DNA from: CAZCCV01 sp964497515
GTDB taxonomy: Bacteria; Armatimonadota; UBA5829; DTLH01
Length of the DNA stretch: 34,532 nt
Direction: 5' to 3'
Assembly (NCBI GenBank): GCA_964497515.1
Contig: CAZCCV010000027.1
Location: forward strand, 1 to 34,532
Shown: positions 1 through 8,012 of the stretch, piece after piece
How positions within the stretch are numbered: position 1 is the first letter of the stretch
Layout: every line of letters starts with the position of its first letter
Made by a program: the position numbers and the translations under genes
Notes under the pieces: model-generated
Seen by the model: only the letters and a program-made list of their open reading frames with translations
Database searches by the model: none
Told to the model about the DNA's origin: nothing

Positions 1-1
1 C

Positions 2-56
2 ATGGGGACATTATCCCACGGCAGTTATGGGGGACATTATCGCTCTGCATATACAT
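2..56. mobile_element. Insertion-sequence end, left copy (IS21-like?)
   Basis: These 55 bases recur in inverted orientation at the right edge (34478-34532) with only two mismatches. Inside the repeat a unit of the form ATGGGG(G)GACATTATC occurs twice, at 2-15 and 27-41. Read from the window inwards, the probable tip begins TGTATATGCAGAGCGA. A TG tip, a long imperfect terminal repeat and internal repeated sites fit IS21-type ends. No transposase lies in the window, so the family is inferred only. The IS body would lie to the left of base 1. Confidence 0.6.
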
Positions 57-72
57 TTAATTTCATCATCCG

Positions 73-101
73 TTGACAGCGCATCAGGTTGCCTCTACCA
101 T
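73..101 (+). promoter_or_regulatory. Promoter of the sensor-like gene
   Basis: A perfect TTGACA (73-78) is followed by a 17-base spacer and TACCAT (96-101), which matches TATAAT at four of six positions. The predicted transcript start is near 108, giving a leader of about 25 bases before the ATG at 133. The -35 box is only 17 bases from the IS tip. Confidence 0.55.
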
Positions 102-132
102 GTGCACAGACTGAATCTTGGAGGATACTGCT

Positions 133-663
133 ATGGAACAGCCGGTTGCACAGAGGCGGAGGTTTTTGGATCGCTCTATCAGGCTTAGATGGCCAATATA
201 CTTTGTCGGATTGCTGATTGTTTTGGGACTATATTTGCAGGCGACACACACGCTGGAGGTTCGCAGGTTGAATGGTGATGCGCGTGCAGCACTTAAAGAA
301 GAGATACTTTCAAAAGGTGTTGCGATTGCTGAGACCATAGCCGTGACTGCACGTGACGATATCAGAGCAGAAAACTACGACAAGCTTCAAGAATACTTCT
401 CTGATATTGTTCGACAGCCAAGTGTGGATATCCAGTATCTCATTGTGATGAAGCTCGACGGTGAGGCTGCTGTACACACCAATGCGAAATATCGTGGAAA
501 AGTGCTTAACGACGACTCTGCCAAGAAGGCTCTCAAGGCTGAAAACCTGACTGTCACTGAAGTGGATTCTCAAAGCTTATACGACGTTACCGTTCCTGTT
601 ATGGGGTTCACAAGCAAGTCAGCAGTGGTTTGCGTCGGCATCTCTTATGAAAAGGTCAAGTAA
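133..663 (+). CDS. Membrane-anchored extracytoplasmic sensor-like protein, no output domain
   Basis: A 176-residue protein. I chose the ATG at 133 because GGAGG (120-124) lies eight bases upstream; an in-frame TTG at 118 would overlap that ribosome site. Residues 1-19 are basic and residues 20-37 form one membrane segment. The remaining 135 residues would face the periplasm. They start with a helical stretch (AETIAVTARDDIRAENYDKL) and continue with an alpha/beta region, resembling the single Cache/PAS-like sensor domains of histidine kinases and chemoreceptors. Such proteins normally continue with a second membrane helix, HAMP and a kinase or methyl-accepting domain. Here the frame simply stops at TAA, so it is a stand-alone sensor or a remnant. 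The domain call is by pattern and is moderate at best. The gene has its own promoter and a hairpin downstream, so it is a single-gene unit. Confidence 0.7.
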   Translation: MEQPVAQRRRFLDRSIRLRWPIYFVGLLIVLGLYLQATHTLEVRRLNGDARAALKEEILSKGVAIAETIAVTARDDIRAENYDKLQEYFSDIVRQPSVDIQYLIVMKLDGEAAVHTNAKYRGKVLNDDSAKKALKAENLTVTEVDSQSLYDVTVPVMGFTSKSAVVCVGISYEKVK

Positions 664-721
664 TCGAGCTTTGTCCTCGATCCCAACAATTGACCACACC
701 ACTTAGCAAGAAAAGCCACAA

Positions 722-744
722 GGGCCAGCTTCAGAAGCTGGCCC
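722..744 (-). terminator. Hairpin terminator between convergent genes
   Basis: GGGCCAGCTT pairs with AAGCTGGCCC around a three-base loop. On the minus strand, downstream of rplY, it is followed by TTGTGGCTTTT, a fair U-rich tail. The plus-strand gene ending at 663 may use the same hairpin. Confidence 0.6.
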
Positions 745-769
745 CGCTAGCAATAGATCACTAATGCCG

Positions 770-1417
770 TTAATCCTCTGTCTCTTCGGTGGCCGGGCTT
801 TCAGGTGCTGCTTCCTCTTCAGCAGGAACTTCTTCCTCTTCTTCCTTGACGATCTGTGGCGGCCGTATGGCTATGACGATATCGTCTGGCCTTGTGACCA
901 ATTCAGCACCCTCTGGAAGTGTGACATCGGTAGCGTAGATAAACTCTCCAATGCCCATGTTAGTTATATCTACTTCCAGTTGCGGTAGCATGCTGTCGGC
1001 GCGCGTTCGGATTTCCAATTCGTCCAGCAACTGTTCGAATATACCGCCCTCTTTTGCGCCAACGGCTGTTCCCTCGGCTATCACCGGAACCTGGATGACA
1101 ATGAGGTCCGACGCAGACACCCGCTCAAAGTCTATGTGAAGCACCTTGCGGGAAATAGGATCTCTTTGAATAGCTTTTATATATGCCGTTCCGCCATCGC
1201 TCTTCTTACCACCCTCAATCTGAAGATCCATTATCGTGCGAATACCCGCATCAGATTTCAGAGCATTAGCAAGGCCCTTAAGCTCGACCTCCAACGGAAC
1301 GGTCGTCTTGGCCTTACCGTAAAGACTAGCAGGCACTGCCCCACGACGACGCATCGCTTTTAAATGACTCTTGCTCAGGTCTTCGCGGAGTTGGACCTGC
1401 AGCTTGACTCTTTCCAC
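770..1417 (-). CDS. rplY: 50S ribosomal protein bL25, TL5/Ctc type
   Basis: A 215-residue member of the long bL25 family (TL5/Ctc), which binds 5S rRNA in the large ribosomal subunit. The N-terminal domain (about residues 1-95) includes the characteristic GAVPASLYGKAK stretch and the QRDPISRKVLHIDF segment. The C-terminal beta domain (about 96-190) follows, and the last 30 residues are an acidic tail rich in Glu, Ala and Pro. I chose the GTG at 1417 because AGGAGGG lies five to six bases upstream; a longer frame from 1444 would read through that site. A strong promoter lies at 1483-1511, so the gene is transcribed alone. In Bacillus the homologue Ctc is a SigB-dependent stress protein. The promoter seen here is of the housekeeping type. 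Confidence 0.95.
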   Translation of the reverse strand: MERVKLQVQLREDLSKSHLKAMRRRGAVPASLYGKAKTTVPLEVELKGLANALKSDAGIRTIMDLQIEGGKKSDGGTAYIKAIQRDPISRKVLHIDFERVSASDLIVIQVPVIAEGTAVGAKEGGIFEQLLDELEIRTRADSMLPQLEVDITNMGIGEFIYATDVTLPEGAELVTRPDDIVIAIRPPQIVKEEEEEVPAEEEAAPESPATEETED

Positions 1418-1482
1418 TGAACCCTCCTGGATTCTGCCACGCAAGCGCGCGGCGGCGTTACAAATATTGGCTGTATAATGAA

Positions 1483-1511
1483 ACTATACCTTTCAGACCA
1501 AATAAAGTCAA
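1483..1511 (-). promoter_or_regulatory. Housekeeping promoter of rplY
   Basis: On the minus strand TTGACT (1511-1506), a 17-base spacer and TATAGT (1488-1483) each match consensus at five of six positions. The predicted start is near 1476, about 60 bases before the GTG. Confidence 0.65.
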
Positions 1512-1518
1512 ACTAACG

Positions 1519-2583
1519 CTACGGGGGCTCAGAATAAGTGAGACTGTTCAACACCTCGCTCACAGACATTTCAGCAGCGGCGATTACTGTGTCTGCTGCC
1601 CCGTAATAAATTGTCATTACGTCCCCATCCACCAACACACCGCAGGTGAAGACTACGTTGTTCACCAGACCCGTGGTTTCATATGGCGCCTCTGGCTGCA
1701 TAATAGGAGTCAAACTGCGGGCAAGAACTCTCTCGGGCTTGTCTGCCTGAAGTAGCAATGCTCCTAGAGAATAGTGGTCATCAGAAGTAGCGCCGTGATA
1801 GATTTCCAGCCAGCCGCGTTCGGTCATAAACGGCACCGCACCACCACCGATCCGACCCGCTTCCCAACCTCCCGCGGTCACTCCTGCTAGGAATCTGTGT
1901 TCACCCCAATGAAGAATGTCGTCCGAGTAGGCTATCCACATATTGGCGTCACCGATCATATGAGGAAAGGGTCTGTGCAGTGCAACGTATTTTCCATTCA
2001 CTCTTTCAGGAAAAACCATCGCATCCATGTTCTCGGGAGGCAGTATTATGCCGTGTTTTTCGTAAGTGACGAAGTCTGTTGTCGTGGCCATACTTTGAGT
2101 TATTCCAGTGGATGCCACGCTCTTATAAACAATGTAGTAACGCCCATCAATATTTGTGATTCTCGGGTCTTCTATCCCGTAGCCCTCGGGTGCGCAATCA
2201 GGAGCAATGGCTGGCGTTTCATCGACTACGAAACGTCGGCCATCTCCCCGCGCAATACGTAGATGAGAAATGGTGGTAAGGTATGTTCCGTTTGGTGTGG
2301 AGACCAAGCGAGGGTCACTTATATCTACACTCGGATCATCCGCACAAAAGTCAAGAATCTCTATTGTGGCAGTCTCTGATTCGTGTGACAGGACAGGAAC
2401 GCGCACCACACGCGGATCGTCACTCTTCTTTGGTCGTTCAGCGACGCGCATAAGCAGCAACGTCTCGTTCCCCATTCGCACTACTCCAGGATTGAATACA
2501 CATACGACTTCAAAATCGTCTCTGCTCGGAGTAACGTCTGCAGGAGCTATAAGTGGGTTTTCGGCAAATCTGTCGACTCTCAT
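1519..2583 (-). CDS. Glycoside hydrolase/phosphorylase family 130 protein
   Basis: A 354-residue five-bladed beta-propeller enzyme of the GH130 type. The family contains phosphorylases and hydrolases of beta-1,4- and beta-1,2-mannosides. The signature YGIEDPRIT (residues 135-143) carries the predicted general acid Asp139. Other family-like stretches are VFNPGVVRMGNETLLLMR near the N-terminus, IGGGAVPF and VVFTCGVLVDGDVMTIYYGAADT near the end. There is no signal peptide, so it should be cytoplasmic and act on imported oligosaccharides. I chose the ATG at 2583; a longer frame from 2649 begins with non-family sequence, and the site ahead of 2583 (GTGAG) is weak. Whether it is a phosphorylase or a hydrolase cannot be decided by eye; a mannoside substrate is inferred from the family. 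No transporter is adjacent. Confidence 0.88.
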   Translation of the reverse strand: MRVDRFAENPLIAPADVTPSRDDFEVVCVFNPGVVRMGNETLLLMRVAERPKKSDDPRVVRVPVLSHESETATIEILDFCADDPSVDISDPRLVSTPNGTYLTTISHLRIARGDGRRFVVDETPAIAPDCAPEGYGIEDPRITNIDGRYYIVYKSVASTGITQSMATTTDFVTYEKHGIILPPENMDAMVFPERVNGKYVALHRPFPHMIGDANMWIAYSDDILHWGEHRFLAGVTAGGWEAGRIGGGAVPFMTERGWLEIYHGATSDDHYSLGALLLQADKPERVLARSLTPIMQPEAPYETTGLVNNVVFTCGVLVDGDVMTIYYGAADTVIAAAEMSVSEVLNSLTYSEPP

Positions 2584-2798
2584 AATCTCACTTTCGTTAG
2601 CCAATAATCTGCTGGCGATATCAGCAGTAACAAGCCTACTACCACACAATTATCAGCTATATTTATATACCGCCAGTTCGCTAATGAGAAGAGCGGTTGT
2701 GCTGTGGCTCATAGAGTATTCCCTACAGGAGTTCAATTGACCTTCATTCTCCTGGAAGTGTGCACCCTGTTGGGTGCTCTCGTGCAATATCAACTTGT

Positions 2799-2828
2799 TT
2801 GACAATGGTATGGCTCTTTGGCTACTAT
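2799..2828 (+). promoter_or_regulatory. Promoter of hisS-aspS
   Basis: A perfect TTGACA (2799-2804), an 18-base spacer and TACTAT (2823-2828, four of six). The predicted start is near 2835, giving a leader under 20 bases that just retains AGGAG at 2836-2840. No T-box or other leader structure precedes it. Confidence 0.5.
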
Positions 2829-2852
2829 GATGCGGAGGAGAATAACAGCATA

Positions 2853-4136
2853 ATGGCCAAATTCAGTGCACCAAGAGGCACACAAGATATACTTCCATCA
2901 GCCACGCCGCACTGGCAGTTCGTTGAAGAGAGAATAAGATCGACTTGCCGTTTGTTTGGTTTCGGAGAGATACGTACACCCACTTTTGAAGAAACGGATT
3001 TGTTCGTAAAGCAGACCGGTGAGACCACCGATATTGTCACGAAGGAGATGTATACGTTCACCGACAGAGGTGGGCGCAGCCTGACTCTCAGACCCGAAGG
3101 AACGCCTCCAACTGCAAGAGCTTACATAGAACACAATCTGGGCGCCAGTCGTCCTGTTACAAAACTGTACTACATTGCCAGAAATTTTCGTGCTGAGCGT
3201 CCACAAGCAGGGCGTTACAGGGAGCACAATCAGTTTGGAGTGGAAATGTTCGGGTCTTCCGACCCGATTGCGGATGTCGAAGTCATTTCACTCGCGTGGC
3301 AGATTCTCAATTCGCTTGGAATAGCAGACGTTGAGCTCCGGCTAAACTCTATAGGCTGCCCAGATGATCGAGTAGCGTATCGTGAAGCGCTTCGATCCTT
3401 TGCCGAGCCTATTGTAGGCGACCTCTGCCCCACTTGCCAGGAGCGTTACGAGAAGAATCCTCTCAGGATGCTCGACTGTAAGAATCCAGACTGTCAGAGG
3501 CTATTACAGGCTGCGCCCGGCCCGGTTGATTTTCTCTGTCAGGATTGCAGAACCCATTTCGAGATATTGCAGCGTTTCTTAAGGATGCTTGGAGTGAGTT
3601 TTGTTCTTGATCCGAGACTGGTTCGTGGACTGGACTACTACACAGGCACCGTTTTTGAGTTTCAGACGCCTTTGCTCGGCGCTCAGAATACGATCTGCGG
3701 GGGCGGTCGCTATGACAATATGATCGAACAGATGGATGGATCCCCTACCCCTGCTCTTGGATTTGGAATGGGGCTGGAGCGGCTGTTGCTGTCCTTGGAG
3801 AAACAAGGTGCGGAAATTGGACAGTCTGCGGCTCTCGATGCATTTGTTGCTCCTCACGGAGATGAGGCTTTGGATATAGCTGTACGCGTTCTATCAGAGT
3901 TGCGGCGGCACGGAATCTCCGCTGAAACAGAGTATACGGGCAAAAGCCTCAAAGCTCAGATGAAGCTTGCCGATAAGCTCAACGCGAAGTGCGTAATGAT
4001 CATCGGTGAGGATGAATTAAGCCGCCGTGAAGTGACACTGCGGGATATGCAGACCAAAGAACAGCGCTCAGTTTCAATAGATGATACTGTGGATGCGGTG
4101 ACTCAGCTTTTGGGTGGCGGGGATACCCCATCTTAA
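2853..4136 (+). CDS. hisS: Histidine--tRNA ligase
   Basis: A 427-residue class II aminoacyl-tRNA synthetase that charges tRNA-His. The N-terminus has the family's APRGTQDILP. Motif 2 lies in RAERPQAGRYREHNQFGVE. The histidine-specific loop is LVRGLDYYTGTVFEF, and motif 3 is FGMGLERLLL. The C-terminal anticodon-binding domain begins near residue 325. A four-Cys element in the insertion domain (CPTCQE, CKNPDCQ, CQDC) may bind zinc. I chose the ATG at 2853 because the homologous N-terminus starts there and GGAGGAG lies 12-14 bases upstream. The longer frame from 2760 would include the promoter. aspS follows 25 bases downstream and is probably cotranscribed, a common pairing in bacteria. Confidence 0.97.
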   Translation: MAKFSAPRGTQDILPSATPHWQFVEERIRSTCRLFGFGEIRTPTFEETDLFVKQTGETTDIVTKEMYTFTDRGGRSLTLRPEGTPPTARAYIEHNLGASRPVTKLYYIARNFRAERPQAGRYREHNQFGVEMFGSSDPIADVEVISLAWQILNSLGIADVELRLNSIGCPDDRVAYREALRSFAEPIVGDLCPTCQERYEKNPLRMLDCKNPDCQRLLQAAPGPVDFLCQDCRTHFEILQRFLRMLGVSFVLDPRLVRGLDYYTGTVFEFQTPLLGAQNTICGGGRYDNMIEQMDGSPTPALGFGMGLERLLLSLEKQGAEIGQSAALDAFVAPHGDEALDIAVRVLSELRRHGISAETEYTGKSLKAQMKLADKLNAKCVMIIGEDELSRREVTLRDMQTKEQRSVSIDDTVDAVTQLLGGGDTPS

Positions 4137-4161
4137 GCCACTGATTAATATCGGAGGAGCT

Positions 4162-5931
4162 ATGCTCAAAAGAACTGTATGGTGTGGAGAGGTAACTGGC
4201 GATCACATTGGCAAGGAAGTTCGTCTGAACGGTTGGGTTCAGCGAATACGTGATCACGGTGGCCTCATATTTATAGATTTGCGTGATAGAACGGGATTAG
4301 TTCAAACCGTTATTGATCCTGCTGAAACCGCTGATGTGTTCAGGACAGCCGAAAGCATTAGAAGTGAGTTCGTGCTCGAGATTTCCGGTGTAGTCCGCCG
4401 AAGACCGGAAGGCACCGAGAACCCGAATATGTCAACTGGTGATGTAGAGGTTCAGGTCGTGAACATTGACGTTCTAAACGCTGCAAAGCCACCTCCGTTT
4501 CCTATTTCAGACCAAATAGATGTCGATGAACAGATCCGTCTCAAGTACCGTTATCTCGATTTGCGCCGACCGGCAATGCAAAAACGCATATTTCTCAGGC
4601 ACCGCATTGTCAAATTCATGCGTGACTTTATGGATAATAACGGTTTTGCAGAAGTGGAGACTCCTGTTTTAATTAAGAGTACCCCAGAGGGCGCAAGAGA
4701 CTACCTGGTACCTGCACGGTTGTATCCCGGCAGTTTCTACGCTTTACCTCAGTCGCCACAGCAGCTCAAACAGCTTCTAATGGTGGCCGGAATCGAACGA
4801 TACTTCCAGATTGCACGCTGTTTCCGGGATGAAGATCCGCGTGCAGACCGACAACCGGAGTTTACTCAGCTTGATCTTGAGATGAGTTTCGTTACCCAGG
4901 AAGACATTCTGAAGCTGGTTACGGATCTGTATGCTTCTATGGCTGAAGCTCTGTCTGAAAAGAAACTCAAGTTTCCGAACCCATTTCCAAAGCTCACGTA
5001 TGCGGAAGCAATGGACAAATACGGCTCGGACAAACCGGACCTTCGATTTGGAATGGAACTGTACAACCTGACTGATATCGCTGCCAGCACGGACTTTCAG
5101 GTATTCAAAGGGGCTGCTGAATCTGGAGGTAGTGTAAAAGGCATTGCACTGCCCGGATGTGCTGACTACAGCCGCAGAGCAGTTGATGAGTTGACTGAGT
5201 TTGCCAAGTCGTTTGGTGCAAAAGGGTTGGTAACGATTATGGTCACACAGGATGGTGCGAAGTCCTCCATAGCGAAGTTCCTGACTGATGAACAGATGTC
5301 TGCCATTATTGATCGCGCTCAAGCAAAACCAGGCGATATGCTGGCGATTGTTGCAGACAAAGCTAACGTCGTTGCCAATGTCCTGGGTAGAATGCGAGCT
5401 GATATGGGGAAACGACTCGGCCTAGCCAGCAGGGACGAGCTCGCCTTCTGCTGGATTGTCGATTTCCCGTTAGTGGAATGGTCGGAGGAGCAGAGCCGTT
5501 GGGATGCAATGCATCACCCATTCACGTCTCCTCACGACGAAGATGCTCAGTATCTTGATAGTGCTCCGGCAAAAGTCCGCGCTTGGAGCTACGATTTGGC
5601 GTGCAACGGTTATGAAATGGGGTCAGGAAGCATCAGAATCCATAACAGCGAAGTGCAGACGAAAGTCTTCAAGCTGATGAACTACACCGAAGAAGAGGTT
5701 CAGGAGCGTTTTGGTCATATGCTTGAGGCCTTTGAATACGGCGCACCTCCACACGGAGGCTTTGCTTCTGGCATAGACCGAACCGTCACCATCTTCACTG
5801 ATGATGACAGTATCCGCGAAGTAATAGCATTTCCGAAGACTTCTACAGGTGTTGACCCGATGACCGCTGCCCCGTCTCCTGTCGATGACGCTCAACTCAA
5901 GGAATTGCACATTCGCATAGTTGAGGAATAA
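4162..5931 (+). CDS. aspS: Aspartate--tRNA ligase, bacterial type
   Basis: A 589-residue class II synthetase. The N-terminal OB-fold anticodon-binding domain (about 1-105) contains VRLNGWVQRIRDHGGLIFID. The catalytic core carries motif 2 (RCFRDEDPRADRQPEFTQLD). A GAD insertion domain (about 285-415) marks the bacterial type. Motif 3 is GGFASGIDRTV, followed by the usual AFPKTSTGVDPMTAAPS. The ATG at 4162 has GGAGGA seven to ten bases upstream. The gene lies 25 bases after hisS and ends 30 bases before the convergent AI-2E-type gene. Whether it is discriminating or also charges tRNA-Asn cannot be decided here; no asnS or gatCAB is visible. Confidence 0.97.
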   Translation: MLKRTVWCGEVTGDHIGKEVRLNGWVQRIRDHGGLIFIDLRDRTGLVQTVIDPAETADVFRTAESIRSEFVLEISGVVRRRPEGTENPNMSTGDVEVQVVNIDVLNAAKPPPFPISDQIDVDEQIRLKYRYLDLRRPAMQKRIFLRHRIVKFMRDFMDNNGFAEVETPVLIKSTPEGARDYLVPARLYPGSFYALPQSPQQLKQLLMVAGIERYFQIARCFRDEDPRADRQPEFTQLDLEMSFVTQEDILKLVTDLYASMAEALSEKKLKFPNPFPKLTYAEAMDKYGSDKPDLRFGMELYNLTDIAASTDFQVFKGAAESGGSVKGIALPGCADYSRRAVDELTEFAKSFGAKGLVTIMVTQDGAKSSIAKFLTDEQMSAIIDRAQAKPGDMLAIVADKANVVANVLGRMRADMGKRLGLASRDELAFCWIVDFPLVEWSEEQSRWDAMHHPFTSPHDEDAQYLDSAPAKVRAWSYDLACNGYEMGSGSIRIHNSEVQTKVFKLMNYTEEEVQERFGHMLEAFEYGAPPHGGFASGIDRTVTIFTDDDSIREVIAFPKTSTGVDPMTAAPSPVDDAQLKELHIRIVEE

Positions 5932-5961
5932 TATAGGCCCTTTACAATAAGAGCAGATTCA

Positions 5962-7164
5962 CTATGGGTTTGAACTTGGCTCGTACGCGCCGCTTGCATT
6001 TGGGTTATCAGCAGCTTGCTTTGTTTGCACACCCTTGCGCCACTGTATCCAGCGGCCGAACCCAGAGGGTTTCTTTTCGGGTTCAAGGTCTCGGAATTGC
6101 GGGCAGAACTCCAGTACGATAATTTGGATGCTTGCTGCTACTGGTACAGAGAGAATCATTCCTCCCAGGCCGAACATACGCCCACCAATGAGCAGTGCGA
6201 CTATCGCCAAAGCCGGATGTATGCCTACGGCTTTTCCAACAAGCTTAGGGCTTACTGCATTGTCAAACAGCTGGTTCAGAATAAGAAGAGTAGCAGCCAC
6301 CCAAAGTGCGTTAAGTGGGTGCCCTGGGCTGCTCGCAAAAGCCATCAGCGAAACCAGAAGTAGCGTGCTTATGGTTCCGATGTAAGGTACAAGTGAAAGA
6401 GCCCCAGCAGCGGCGCCGAGCATCAATGAATATGGTACGCGCCAGGCAGCCAACGCCAATCCACACGCGATACCGTAAATAATGGCTACAGTAAAAAGAC
6501 CGCGTATATAAGAACCGAACACGCGGCCAATGGAGCTTGCGAGTGTTGCAGTCTCTTCCCTGTACTTCTCTGGTGCAAAGAGCAATGCCTTCTGCTTGAG
6601 CCTATCAATGTCTATCAGAAGAAAGACAGTGATAATAGGAATCATAACGATCCAGATGACTTTGCTCAGCATTCCTGCGAAGAATAGCCCAGCGCCTGTG
6701 AATACGTTGCGGACCCCGCTCTCTATCTGCGGGCTGTATTTGGCGATCAGGTCCTCCAAGGTTGTCGGCAGGTTTGTTCGATGCAGGAACCCCGCGTTGT
6801 TCGCCACCATTTGGTTGACTGCCTCAGCGGTTTTGCGGTAATGCCCCGGCATGTTCTCTGCTAGTTCTTTTGCCTGCTTAACCAGAATTGGGGCAAGAAA
6901 AATGGTGAGGACTACGATGGCTGCAACAAAAGATATCGAAACGAGGCCAATGGCCGTTCCCCTCGATAATCCCCTTCTTTGCAGTCGGTCGATCGTGGGA
7001 TCCAACAAAAGTGCAAGAGCTACAGCTATGGAAACAGGAGCCAATACATCGAGCACAGGGCGCACAACAGGCTCATAGAGAACCTGAACAATATGGAGTG
7101 CAGCGGCTACCGCTAGCAAACCTGCGGACCATACTATGACACGTACCCAGTTGCTATTAATCAA
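5962..7164 (-). CDS. AI-2E family transporter (PerM/YhhT type)
   Basis: A 400-residue polytopic membrane protein. Hydrophobic segments fall near residues 9-27, 35-53, 68-90, 160-185, 210-245, 250-280 and 285-350. This is the family pattern of about eight helices with a long hydrophilic stretch (about 90-155) after the third. Family-like motifs are LAPVSIAVALALLLDP, PYSLMLGAAAGALSLVPYIG and NQLFDNAVSPKLVGKAVG. Members have been linked to autoinducer-2 export and to Na+/H+ antiport, so the substrate here is unknown. The start is TTG at 7164, with GGTGA nine bases upstream; no ATG is available near the N-terminus. It lies 70 bases after the sigma-factor gene on the same strand and may be the last gene of that operon. 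Confidence 0.88.
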   Translation of the reverse strand: MINSNWVRVIVWSAGLLAVAAALHIVQVLYEPVVRPVLDVLAPVSIAVALALLLDPTIDRLQRRGLSRGTAIGLVSISFVAAIVVLTIFLAPILVKQAKELAENMPGHYRKTAEAVNQMVANNAGFLHRTNLPTTLEDLIAKYSPQIESGVRNVFTGAGLFFAGMLSKVIWIVMIPIITVFLLIDIDRLKQKALLFAPEKYREETATLASSIGRVFGSYIRGLFTVAIIYGIACGLALAAWRVPYSLMLGAAAGALSLVPYIGTISTLLLVSLMAFASSPGHPLNALWVAATLLILNQLFDNAVSPKLVGKAVGIHPALAIVALLIGGRMFGLGGMILSVPVAASIQIIVLEFCPQFRDLEPEKKPSGFGRWIQWRKGVQTKQAADNPNASGAYEPSSNP

Positions 7165-7234
7165 CTTTGATAGTCACCAAAATGCAAGTAAGGAAGCTGC
7201 CGTTTCCCACCTGTATTCTTCCGAAAAGTTGTTG

Positions 7235-8008
7235 CTACTCGCTTAATAGTTCTTTCAACCGTTTCAGTGCTTTCTGCTGCAGCCTGGAAACGTGCATCTG
7301 CGAGATACTCAGCCGCTTGGCTACCTCAGTTTGCGACATATCTTGGAAGAAGCGATAATGGATTATAGATTGCTCACGAGGCTCAAGATACTCCATAGCT
7401 TGCTTCAGATCGCCAAAAGCATCAATGTTCTGCAGTGACCCGTCCATACCGCCGACAAATTCCGCTAGAGTAAGCGGTGACGACTCACCGTCGTGTGTGA
7501 GTTTGGTATCAAGCGAAACGGTGTCATATGCATTTCCGAGCTCTATTGCCTCTAATGTTTCTTCTTCACTGGCACCAACTTCGCCAGCAATCTCCTGAAT
7601 AGTAGGTGGATGCCCCAGCTTCTGGCTGAGCCTATCTGCTGCTTTATTGGCTGATAGGTTCAACTCCTGCAGCCGCCTGGGCACCTTCAGGCTCCATGCT
7701 TTGTCCCTGAAATGGCGTCGGATTTCTCCGACTATTGTGGGGGTAGCATAGGTGGAGAACTTCGTCCCTCTTTCCGGGTCGAACCTGTCAACAGCATTGA
7801 TGAGGCCGATAACGCCGACTTGAATCAAGTCTTCGAGCGACTCGCCCCTATTGGCGAACTTGCCCGCTAAGAACCGCACCAAATTCTGGTGGTTCATCAC
7901 GAGCTGATCGCGTATGCGGGTATCACGCGTGGCGGTATATCGGCGAAACAGAGACTCTGTCTCGTCCTCGGCCCATTCTGCGATTCCGCCCTTCTTTCTG
8001 GTAGACAT
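7235..8008 (-). CDS. RNA polymerase sigma factor, SigB/SigF/SigG family
   Basis: A 257-residue group 3 sigma-70 factor. Region 2 includes NHQNLVRFLAGKF, LEDLIQVGVIGLINAVDRFD and GTKFSTYATPTIVGEIRR. Region 3 includes LKVPRRLQEL, and region 4 ends with the helix-turn-helix MSQTEVAKRLSISQMHVSRL. I chose the ATG at 8008 because AGGA lies seven bases upstream and the anti-sigma gene stops only four bases before it. Longer frames from 8056 or 8023 would overlap that gene. The order rsbV-rsbW-sigma is that of the Bacillus spoIIA and sigB cores, so activity is probably set by partner switching. Whether it serves general stress or development cannot be told. I found no convincing GTTT...GGGTAT-type promoter in the window that it would obviously read. 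Confidence 0.93.
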   Translation of the reverse strand: MSTRKKGGIAEWAEDETESLFRRYTATRDTRIRDQLVMNHQNLVRFLAGKFANRGESLEDLIQVGVIGLINAVDRFDPERGTKFSTYATPTIVGEIRRHFRDKAWSLKVPRRLQELNLSANKAADRLSQKLGHPPTIQEIAGEVGASEEETLEAIELGNAYDTVSLDTKLTHDGESSPLTLAEFVGGMDGSLQNIDAFGDLKQAMEYLEPREQSIIHYRFFQDMSQTEVAKRLSISQMHVSRLQQKALKRLKELLSE

Positions 8009-8012
8009 AACA

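Noticed and set aside
2584..2852. T-box or other riboswitch ahead of hisS
   Set aside because: Only a small GCACCC/GGGTGC hairpin is present, upstream of the predicted promoter. There is no specifier loop or antiterminator bulge, and the predicted leader is under 20 bases.
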